NCBI GenBank assembly: GCA_024275165.1
Contig: JAJRZQ010000041.1
Location: 1-21,843, forward strand
DNA from: a bacterium
GTDB taxonomy: Bacteria; SAR324; XYD2-FULL-50-16
Length of the DNA stretch: 21,843 nucleotides
Reading direction: 5' to 3'
This document shows, one piece after another, positions 7,068 through 13,333 of this stretch (within the stretch, counting starts at the first letter, position 1; every line of letters begins with the position of its first letter). The notes below the pieces were generated by a model. That model had not been told where the DNA came from, did no database searches, and worked only from the letters and a program-made list of their open reading frames with translations. The position numbers were made by a program, and so were the translations under genes.

Positions 7068-8249
7068 TTGAACCCTCAGTGTAATGTAGCCTTGTTCACT
7101 TCCCTTGACTCCCATCCCCGTAAAAAAGGGGCTGTCTTACTGTTTATTTTAACTCTATTTCTTTTTGCGGTGAGTTTTGTCTTTCATGTGCGGCGTTTGG
7201 ACCCGCTGCTTTCAGGGCAATTCTACAACGGGCAAACAGAATGGTTTTTAGGGCGGGAGCAACCCTGGTTATGGCTTTTTGAATACGGCACGATTCCCGG
7301 TTTGGCGTTAACCCTTGGTTGCTTGATCGCTTGGTTCTTAAGTCATTTTGTGGTTGGCTTGGTCCCCTACAGGCGGTATTTTCTGTTGATTTTTTTAACC
7401 GCCGCGATCGGCGCGGGGATTTTAGTCAACGGCTTGCTGAAAGATTATTGGGGCCGGCCCCGGCCCCGGCAGACCGTTGAGTTTGGTGGTCATTGGGAGT
7501 ACCGTCAAGTCTGTGAAATCGGGACTCCTGGCCGGGGGCAATCCTTTCCCTGTGGGCACTGCACCATGGGATACCTGTTTACCTTGTTGTTTTTTTTACG
7601 GAAAAAAAACAAACTCATTGCCTACCTCGGGGGGTCGTTCGGGGTAGGGTACGGCGTGATGATCAGCGCGGCTCGGGTGGTGCAGGGGGCGCATTTTGTG
7701 CAAGATGCAATCTGGTCGGCCGGGGTGTTGTGGTTGGTGGCCATCTTCCTCAATTATTTTGTCTTGCGCATTGAAGAAGCGCCGCCCCCGCAAATCTATG
7801 AGGGCCAATGGGGGAAAAAGTTGGGTTACGGCTTTTTGGTGGCCTTGGTGGTGAGTACGATCACGGTTTTGTTCATGACCCGCCGCCCCTATTATCGTTC
7901 CTATGATGTCGCCTTGCCCTTGCCCGCGGGAGTAGAGCGCTTGAAAATCAAGAGCAATTTTACTTGGGAGATTGATCGGGTCCGTTTTGACGACCAGCCT
8001 CAGCCCCATGTGCGGCTTGATGCCAAGGGATTTGGTTGGACCAATGTCTATCATTATTTTTATACTGATTCGCGTAGCCAAGGCCAGGGAAAGGTGCAGG
8101 TCTATCTATTGGAGGTTTTTACCAGGGGCTACTTTAGCGAGTTGAATCACGATTTAACCCTTTATCTACCCAAAGAGCGAAAAAACCGACTCACCGTGGA
8201 ATTTGAATCCCGCCCCAGCCTACCCGTCTTGCAGGAGGAAAAACATTGA
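7068..8249 (+). CDS. PAP2-family membrane phosphatase with extra C-terminal beta-rich domain
   Basis: Polytopic inner-membrane phosphatase of the type-2 phosphatidic acid phosphatase superfamily (PgpB, LpxE, undecaprenyl-pyrophosphate phosphatases). Hydrophobic segments lie near residues 21-40, 74-96, 103-122, 165-178, 184-202, 214-232 and 254-273. The three active-site motifs are K125-x6-R132-P, then SFPCGHC (159-165) in place of the usual PSGH, then R203-x5-H209-x3-D213. Catalytic His164 and His209 are kept. After the last membrane segment about 120 residues of strand-rich sequence follow, which is not usual for the family and may be a periplasmic sensor or binding domain. Substrate cannot be told. 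The start is uncertain: TTG at 7068 or 7092, neither with a clear ribosome site. It overlaps the next gene by four bases (TTGA). Confidence 0.85.
   Translation: MNPQCNVALFTSLDSHPRKKGAVLLFILTLFLFAVSFVFHVRRLDPLLSGQFYNGQTEWFLGREQPWLWLFEYGTIPGLALTLGCLIAWFLSHFVVGLVPYRRYFLLIFLTAAIGAGILVNGLLKDYWGRPRPRQTVEFGGHWEYRQVCEIGTPGRGQSFPCGHCTMGYLFTLLFFLRKKNKLIAYLGGSFGVGYGVMISAARVVQGAHFVQDAIWSAGVLWLVAIFLNYFVLRIEEAPPPQIYEGQWGKKLGYGFLVALVVSTITVLFMTRRPYYRSYDVALPLPAGVERLKIKSNFTWEIDRVRFDDQPQPHVRLDAKGFGWTNVYHYFYTDSRSQGQGKVQVYLLEVFTRGYFSELNHDLTLYLPKERKNRLTVEFESRPSLPVLQEEKH
8233..8248 (+). promoter_or_regulatory. Strong Shine-Dalgarno deciding a TTG start
   Basis: AGGAGG (8233-8238) with a seven-base spacer to TTG (8246-8248), whose last two bases overlap the TGA stop of the PAP2 gene. 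This supports translational coupling of the pair. Confidence 0.75.
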
Positions 8250-9163
8250 AAAGCCTTTGGTCTCTGATCGCTAGGGGCAGCGTAAAGGACTTGCTGAAAT
8301 ACAAGTCCTTTTTCCTCTTGATTTTGTTGCTTTTTGTCTTGGATCGGGTCTTAAAACACTTGCTCCCCCTAGACCACTCCAGTCTGCCTTTGCCCGATTT
8401 CAAGCAGTTGTTGTCTCGTTTTGAGCAGGAGGCCCCGGCCACAGCCTATTATATTTTTTTAGTCTTCCCAGAACGGTTGATTGATTTTTTATTGCGCCCC
8501 TTGACTTTGGTTGCGGGCTTAGGGCTTTTTTTCTTCAAGCAGTTGATCAGTCTCTGGCCTAGTTCAGACATGCGGCGCATGCACCGGAAAGAAAGAGAAG
8601 CCTTCGGCTTGCTGCATTCGCTCCAGGAATTGGGTTGGAGTCAAGTCGCTTGGGATGCCTGCGCGGTGTTGTGGATTCTCGGATTCGCCGCTTTTTGGGT
8701 GATTATTTCTTTTTATCTGGCACTGGCGTTGTGGGGCGGGATAAACGCCTTTTTGGGCCTGGGGGCCTTGGCCTTGCTTTTGGCCGCGGTAGCCCCTATC
8801 GTGATGACGGCCTTTAGCTTTTCCAGTAAGCTTGCGGTGATCCGCCGAGGTAGCTTCAGCCAGAAGTTTCGGCTTTACCTCCTGCTCTTTTGGTCCTTTC
8901 GTCTTTTTGCCTCCAGCTATCTTTTCTTCTCCTTCAGGGTGTTTTTTGAACTGCTTTTTGTTTTGTTGATCCCCTTAGGGCTGTTGATTTATGTGGATAA
9001 CTACCTTTTGAAAATGACGCTCTCCGCTCTCTCGGCAACGCCGGTCTACAGCTTTTTAAAAATGGCGAGTTTTAAGTTTTTTCTTTGGCTATATCGTGGG
9101 TTTCCCTTGGTTCAAGCTGAATACGCGCAATATTATAAAGAGGCAAAGCTAGACCTAAACTGA
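8246..9163 (+). CDS. Polytopic membrane protein of unknown function
   Basis: I do not recognise the family. The 305-residue product has hydrophobic segments near residues 21-35, 66-75, 83-105, 139-165, 168-190, 212-250 and 270-285, broken by a basic loop (MRRMHRKEREAF, about 109-120) and by RRGSFSQKFRLYL near 200. It has no signal peptidase site and no recognisable catalytic motif. Aromatic and leucine content is very high. It starts at a TTG backed by a full AGGAGG and overlaps the PAP2 gene by four bases, so the two proteins are almost certainly made together; a partner or lipid-handling role with the phosphatase is an inference. The next gene begins 110 bases downstream and may be separately transcribed. 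Confidence 0.8.
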   Translation: MKSLWSLIARGSVKDLLKYKSFFLLILLLFVLDRVLKHLLPLDHSSLPLPDFKQLLSRFEQEAPATAYYIFLVFPERLIDFLLRPLTLVAGLGLFFFKQLISLWPSSDMRRMHRKEREAFGLLHSLQELGWSQVAWDACAVLWILGFAAFWVIISFYLALALWGGINAFLGLGALALLLAAVAPIVMTAFSFSSKLAVIRRGSFSQKFRLYLLLFWSFRLFASSYLFFSFRVFFELLFVLLIPLGLLIYVDNYLLKMTLSALSATPVYSFLKMASFKFFLWLYRGFPLVQAEYAQYYKEAKLDLN

Positions 9164-9273
9164 CTTTCTCGCCGCATGGGGTGGGGTTTTGTGATTTTTC
9201 CTTTTCTAGAAGCTTATATTTTTGCTAAAGGGAAAGAAACAAATTATTCTTCCCCTAAGCTGAAGGAACTCCC

Positions 9274-10782
9274 ATGCAAATTGATTTAGGCAATCGCCGT
9301 TTTTGGCTGATCTTGTTCACTCTTGGCTTGCTTTCAAGCTGTTCTACCTTAAAAAATTGGATCACTCCAGTGGCCACGACTGCCATGACCTGTAAGCTTT
9401 TTGCCGATGAGTTTGTCAAAAGTCCGGTCAACCCGCCCTTATATGAAAAAAGGGCGCAAGCCTGCAAGCCTGTAAGCGACCCCGATAAATTGGCCAATGG
9501 GGTTTATTTTCTTGATGGGAATTGTCAAAAGGCGGTGCCTTTTTATGGGGAGACCTTTCAGCGCTATTGCGCGACCCGGATGGTACCGGGAAAAATCCAG
9601 CAAAACACCTTGGGGAACCCTCCTGGCTGGAAATATTACCTGCCGGGCAAGCAAAAATCAACGGCGAAAAAGGCTCGCTACGAAACCCCCTGGACCTTAT
9701 CCCACGGGACACAGGTCAAGGCGGGAGTGATTGACTTAACAAAGGAGACCCGGCCCTTTGTCAAGGGGGTAGAATACCGCCGAGTGGGAAATTGCTCCTT
9801 GGGGATGAGTATTTATAAGGCAGACCCTTTAGCCAAGGGGCTTAAAGCGGCAATGATCATCCATGGCGGGGCCTGGACCTATCGCGGGACGGGAGCCTCG
9901 ATCGGGAACGAGGCCACAGCGCCGAACTTTACCAAGCGGGGTTATGTGGTGTTTGCCCCCTTTTATCGCCTCATTGGGAACCAAAGTGGCCCTGAAGCCT
10001 GCCGTGGGGTGACGGGGAAAGCGCAGCAGGCCGACCTGCTGGCCGCTTTAGATTGGGTTTTGGCCCGGGGGGGAAACTATGGAATGAAAAAGGGAACCCC
10101 CATTGATTTGGCGGGGCAGTCTTCCGGGGCGCAGAGCGCTGCCTTTGTCGCTTTGAATCGCCCTCAGGCGGTGCGAAAAGTCTTATTTTTATATGGCCCG
10201 ACCGACTTTCCCTTTTTCATTGAGGAATCAAAACCAGGGGGGCTTTGGCCCGACGCCAAGCAGTTTGCCCCTTCCAAAGCCGCCTTGATCACCTATTCGG
10301 GGCAGACAGCGCAGACAGTGGGCCAATTAAACCCCCGGGCCCCCTTAATGCAGGAAAACGATTTTCCTGCATTGGTGGCTAAAAATCGGGGCAAGGCGCC
10401 GCGGATTTTCATGATCATGGGGGACGCGGACCAACTCGGCCCCATCGAGCTGCCGGTTCGATTATGCCAAGCCTATGGAGGCAAGCCCTTGAGCAGAGAA
10501 AAGTACCAGCCTCCCTGCAACTTTTTTCAAAAATGGATCAATGCCAAGGCCTGTAGCCCGAAAATTGCCTGCGATTCAGCAGGGAGCCGTTTGCAGATCG
10601 TGCATGGGGCAGGGCATGCCCTGGATTTAAAATGCTTTCATCCCCTGGTGGCTCAAATTGCCAATCATGTGGGCAATGCCCCTTTAGCCATCAATCCCTT
10701 TTGCCCCTCAGGAGATAAAAAGGGAGAGGCCATCGTCGAAGAAGCCTTACTGGAGGCCTATAACGAGTTTTTTACCCCTTAA
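9274..10782 (+). CDS. Cysteine-rich lipoprotein, alpha/beta-hydrolase (HSL/BD-FAE-like esterase)
   Basis: Residues 1-23 form a lipoprotein signal: basic NRR, a hydrophobic core, then LSSC with the lipidated Cys23, so the protein is exported and membrane-anchored. A catalytic domain of the carboxylesterase/HSL-like type follows: oxyanion motif HGGAW at 197-201, nucleophile elbow GQSSG at 281-285 (Ser283), probable acid in MGDAD (382-386), and His448 in GAGHALD. A ~170-residue N-terminal extension precedes the fold. The mature part has 12 further cysteines (40, 64, 84, 99, 174, 243, 398, 415, 427, 433, 454, 477), an even number that fits disulfide bonding outside the cytoplasm. Substrate is unknown. 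AAGGA lies about seven bases before the ATG. Good confidence in fold and export, low on reaction. Confidence 0.88.
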   Translation: MQIDLGNRRFWLILFTLGLLSSCSTLKNWITPVATTAMTCKLFADEFVKSPVNPPLYEKRAQACKPVSDPDKLANGVYFLDGNCQKAVPFYGETFQRYCATRMVPGKIQQNTLGNPPGWKYYLPGKQKSTAKKARYETPWTLSHGTQVKAGVIDLTKETRPFVKGVEYRRVGNCSLGMSIYKADPLAKGLKAAMIIHGGAWTYRGTGASIGNEATAPNFTKRGYVVFAPFYRLIGNQSGPEACRGVTGKAQQADLLAALDWVLARGGNYGMKKGTPIDLAGQSSGAQSAAFVALNRPQAVRKVLFLYGPTDFPFFIEESKPGGLWPDAKQFAPSKAALITYSGQTAQTVGQLNPRAPLMQENDFPALVAKNRGKAPRIFMIMGDADQLGPIELPVRLCQAYGGKPLSREKYQPPCNFFQKWINAKACSPKIACDSAGSRLQIVHGAGHALDLKCFHPLVAQIANHVGNAPLAINPFCPSGDKKGEAIVEEALLEAYNEFFTP

Positions 10783-10849
10783 GTAAACTTCTTCTTCCTT
10801 GGCAGGATTCCCCAAAGGCTTTAAACTAAGGCTGTTTACGCTAAAGGGG
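10775..10849 (+). repeat. Two-part long-range inverted repeat spanning the intergenic gap
   Basis: CCCCTT (10775-10780) can pair with AAGGGG (10844-10849), and GTAAAC (10783-10788) with GTTTAC (10834-10839), nested in the right order around a 45-base loop. The right arm contains the purine-rich ribosome site of the gene at 10854. It matters only for transcripts that read through from the hydrolase gene. Confidence 0.4.
10799..10827 (+). promoter_or_regulatory. Possible promoter of the HupK-like gene
   Basis: TTGGCA (10799-10804), 17-base spacer, TAAACT (10822-10827). The -35 is one mismatch from consensus, the -10 two. The start would be near 10834, giving a leader of about 20 bases. Confidence 0.4.
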
Positions 10850-10853
10850 AAGA

Positions 10854-12053
10854 ATGCATTTAGACATTGCCGACGGGATCGAAGGTCGTTTAAACATTAA
10901 ATGTTTGGTTGAGCAGGGCCGCATCAGCAAGCTGCGGGTGCATTCGACCCGCCCCTTGCAACTCCCGAAGGTGTTTCATGGGCGCACTCGAGACGAGGTG
11001 CTGACCATGATTCCGCGCATTTATGCCAGCAATCCGATTGCCCAAAGCTACGCCGCCGTAACCGCCTTTGAGAGCATCTTAAAGCTCAGCACGAGGGATC
11101 GGGATATGGCTTTGCGCAATCTCTTGGTGAAAATCGAGATCCTCTCTGAGCATCTTTTACGCCTGTTCTACGATTGGCCCCGTATTTTGCAAGAACAACC
11201 GCGAGCGGCCGAGGCGGATTGGATGCAAAAAAAATTGGCTCAATTGCAGCAGGCCTGCGACCCTAGGCAAGAGGCCTTTGCCTTTAATATGCGTACCCTG
11301 AAGCCGGATCAAGAAACCGGTCTGGTCATTTTAAGCGAAGTTCAAGAAGCTTTGCGCCAGGAGCTGTTTGGGATGGACCCCTTAGCCTGGGCCGGCTTGG
11401 AACCGCAGCAAATCAAAACTTGGGTCGAGCGGGCCGCTGCCCCTGCCGCGGAGATGTTGCAAGAAATACAAGGCTTAGGCATTGCCCTGTTAGGGCAGGG
11501 AGAGGTCCAGGGGTTGCCCTGGCTGGGTTTGGGCGAACTCGGCGCGGACCTGCGTTTTAAGGAGGCAGAGGAATATGCCCAGCAACCTAGCTTGAACGGC
11601 CAGATCCATGAAACCACTCCGCTCTCTCGCATGTGGGCTCAGCCTAAGGTACAGGGCTTGATCAAGCTTTTTGGGGATGGGTTATGGATGCGTATTTTAA
11701 GTCGGCTTTTAGAGACTTGCCAATGCCTAAGCGAACTCAAAACTGAATTGCTGGATCCGAAGCAAAGCCGTTTGTTTGGGCAAAGTCGGAGCCTGGCCGC
11801 CCAAGGAGTCAGTCAGATTGAAGCGGCGAGGGGAAAATTGATCCACCGGGTTGCGCTGGAAGGGGATCGGGTCAAACAATACGATATCCTGGCCCCTACG
11901 GATTGGAATTTTCACCCTCGGGGTATTTTGGCCAAGTCTTTGGTGGGGCTGCCTTATGAGGGGGATACCTCAACTCGGTTGAAAATCGAATTGCTGGTTC
12001 ACGCCTTAGACCCCTGTGTGGACTATGAAATTGAACTTGAGTCCTCTGCCTAG
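10854..12053 (+). CDS. HupK/HoxV-like [NiFe]-hydrogenase large-subunit paralogue (assembly scaffold type), metal ligands lost
   Basis: The sequence follows the plan of a [NiFe]-hydrogenase large subunit but is shorter (399 residues) and lacks its metal site. The region that should carry RICGxC reads RIYASNP (residues 55-61), without cysteine, while the following AQSYAAVTAFES keeps the helix pattern. Near the C-terminus are WNFHPRG and ALDPCVDYEIE: the distal motif DPCxxCxxH retains only Cys388, with no second Cys or His and no cleavable tail. This combination is typical of HupK/HoxV proteins, scaffolds proposed to help build the Fe(CN)2CO unit during hydrogenase maturation. No hydrogenase structural or hyp gene is in the window. 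GGGGAAGA precedes the ATG closely. The relation to large subunits is fairly secure; the role is inferred. Confidence 0.7.
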   Translation: MHLDIADGIEGRLNIKCLVEQGRISKLRVHSTRPLQLPKVFHGRTRDEVLTMIPRIYASNPIAQSYAAVTAFESILKLSTRDRDMALRNLLVKIEILSEHLLRLFYDWPRILQEQPRAAEADWMQKKLAQLQQACDPRQEAFAFNMRTLKPDQETGLVILSEVQEALRQELFGMDPLAWAGLEPQQIKTWVERAAAPAAEMLQEIQGLGIALLGQGEVQGLPWLGLGELGADLRFKEAEEYAQQPSLNGQIHETTPLSRMWAQPKVQGLIKLFGDGLWMRILSRLLETCQCLSELKTELLDPKQSRLFGQSRSLAAQGVSQIEAARGKLIHRVALEGDRVKQYDILAPTDWNFHPRGILAKSLVGLPYEGDTSTRLKIELLVHALDPCVDYEIELESSA

Positions 12054-12078
12054 ATGGCCTTAAAATCACTTCACGCGC

Positions 12079-12084
12079 TATAAT
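12079..12084 (+). promoter_or_regulatory. Consensus -10 element for the DnaQ-like gene
   Basis: A perfect TATAAT lies 70 bases before the ATG. No good -35 is present at 17-18 bases (TGGCCT at 12055-12060 is poor), so it may need an activator. Transcription would begin near 12091, directly before two hairpins. Confidence 0.45.
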
Positions 12085-12093
12085 TTTGTTGAT

Positions 12094-12136
12094 TTGCGGG
12101 GCTTCCCGCAAGGAACCTGGATTACTTACAGGTTCC
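12094..12136 (+). promoter_or_regulatory. Two adjacent perfect hairpins in the likely 5' leader of the exonuclease gene
   Basis: Hairpin one: TTGCGGG (12094-12100), loop GCTT, CCCGCAA (12105-12111). Hairpin two begins at the next base: GGAACCTG (12112-12119), nine-base loop, CAGGTTCC (12129-12136). Neither is followed by a T-run, so a simple terminator is unlikely. The ribosome site AGGGG follows at 12144-12148. Possible roles are mRNA stabilisation, a protein-binding leader or translation control. Confidence 0.6.
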
Positions 12137-12153
12137 GCTAGCTAGGGGAAAAA

Positions 12154-12858
12154 ATGTTGTTATTGGGTTTAGATGTGGAAACCACCGGTTTGAGCGCGGA
12201 GCGAGACCGGATCATTGAAATCGGGGCCGTACTCTGGGAAACAGAATGCAACCAGCCGGTTAAAATCTACAGTGAAATGATTTTAGAGCCGAGCTTGACG
12301 GGGGTCTCGAAAGAGATTGAAGAGATCACCGGTTTAAATTTTGAGCTTTTGCGGCGTTTTGGGGTCGCCCCTGAGGGCCGGTTGTTTGCCGATTTGGCCT
12401 GGATGATGGAGCGGGCCGCCTATTTTGTGGCCCACAACGCCCCCTTTGACCGGGGTTTTTTAACGAACTTCTTTCATCGTTATGAGCAGAGCTTTCCTGA
12501 TAAACCCTGGATCGACAGCCTGCAAGATATTGAATACCCCGCGAAGTTAAAGGGTCGCAACCTCACCTATTTGGCGGCGGAGCATGGTTTTTTAAATCCC
12601 TTTCCCCATCGGGCGGTTACCGATGTACTGACCCTGTTTAAGGTTCTCAGCCATTACCCAATCGCTGAGATCGCCCAACAAGCGGCAGCTCCTACGCTTG
12701 AGGTAACGGCTTTAGTCAGTTATGAAGATCGCAATAAAGCCAAGGAGGCCGGTTTTCGTTGGGATGGGGCGCAAAAAAAATGGAAACGAAGCATGAAAAA
12801 ACCCCTGTTTGACCCCAAAAAATACGACTTTCCTGTTGAAGTCGTTGAGTTGGGTTAA
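12154..12858 (+). CDS. DnaQ-type DEDD 3'-5' exonuclease with C-terminal DUF5710-like motif
   Basis: Single-domain exonuclease of the DnaQ/RNase T superfamily. Motif I is LDVETTGL (Asp7, Glu9), motif II is VAHNAPFDRGFL (about 92-103, Asp99) and motif III is HRAVTDVL (His152, Asp157), which makes it the DEDDh type with all catalytic residues in place. After the ~175-residue nuclease domain comes a short segment (188-212) reading VSYEDRNKAKEAGFRWD followed by KKWKR; this resembles the small DUF5710-type motif often appended to DNA-modifying and plasmid proteins. It may act as a proofreading subunit or an independent DNA or RNA trimming enzyme; the window does not say which. AGGGG lies five to six bases before the ATG. 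Its stop codon overlaps that of the opposing GST remnant. Confidence 0.9.
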   Translation: MLLLGLDVETTGLSAERDRIIEIGAVLWETECNQPVKIYSEMILEPSLTGVSKEIEEITGLNFELLRRFGVAPEGRLFADLAWMMERAAYFVAHNAPFDRGFLTNFFHRYEQSFPDKPWIDSLQDIEYPAKLKGRNLTYLAAEHGFLNPFPHRAVTDVLTLFKVLSHYPIAEIAQQAAAPTLEVTALVSYEDRNKAKEAGFRWDGAQKKWKRSMKKPLFDPKKYDFPVEVVELG

Positions 12859-13215
12859 GCGGGTTGTTCCGGTTGCCATTGCGTCGTGATAAAGCGAGAT
12901 TGCGCCTGTATCTTTGTGATCCAAGCGAGGATCGCCGGATAGGGCTTGAGGTCAAACCCGCCTTCAGGCGCCACATGGGTAGAGGCAAAAAAAGCGCTGT
13001 CGGCAATGCTGTAGACCCCTCCCGCGAGGAGGGAAACCGAGACAGGCGTTGTTCCGTGACCTTTAAGGCGGCTAATCCGGATTTTTTTCTTTCGGCCAGT
13101 TGCAACTTACTATTTGGCGGGGTCGTCCCATTTTAACCAATGACGAGAGCCGACGAGGTTGGGTTCATGGCTGTTTTGCTCCAAGAACATCCATTGCGGC
13201 GCTTTAGGAACCTCT
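12855..13215 (-). pseudogene. Glutathione S-transferase remnant (C-terminal domain only, frame-disrupted)
   Basis: Translating the minus strand in two frames recovers a continuous GST C-terminal domain. Block one (about 13215-13113) reads PQWMFLEQNSHEPN and HWLKWDDPAK, then meets TAG at 13110-13112. Block two (about 13118-13035), in another frame, reads LAERKKSGLAALKVTEQRL. Block three (about 13037-12855), back in the first frame, reads LLAGGVYSIADSAFFAS, then THVAPEGGFDLKPYPAI and AWITKIQ, ending TAA at 12855-12857. This order and wording match the bacterial GST pattern with QWMFFEQYSHEP, GLAAL-x-VMEQRL, SIAD and THVA-EGGFDL. The N-terminal thioredoxin-like glutathione-binding domain is missing; thiI occupies that side. 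So the gene is truncated and has two compensating frameshifts plus stops. Sequencing error cannot explain the missing half. Confidence 0.85.
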
Positions 13216-13333
13216 GAAAAACTCCTTGCCTATTGCTTGTTCAAGCGATAAGTTTGTGCCCTTCGGGCTGATTATAGCCCTTGGGGCGCGTCAAGTTTTT
13301 CCGTTTCTCAGCCCTGTTGCTCGCTTTTGTTTT
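13216..13333. other. Spacer between thiI end and the GST remnant
   Basis: No gene. It holds small inverted repeats, GGGCT (13265-13269) with AGCCC (13276-13280), but no T-run after them on either strand, so no terminator is called. A few residues resembling the GST linker (GKEFF) may lie near 13225, suggesting decay continues into it. Confidence 0.4.

Noticed and set aside
12864-13136. Plus-strand frame of 90 residues in the 475-bp gap
   Set aside because: Lies opposite the GST remnant, whose minus-strand blocks have strong family wording.
13257-13280. Small GC-rich stem-loops after thiI as a terminator
   Set aside because: No T-run follows on the minus strand and the stems are only four to five base pairs.
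13268-13297. Minus-strand TTGACG and TATAAT that look like a promoter
   Set aside because: The spacing is only about 12 bases, too short for sigma70 promoters, and only a pseudogene lies downstream.
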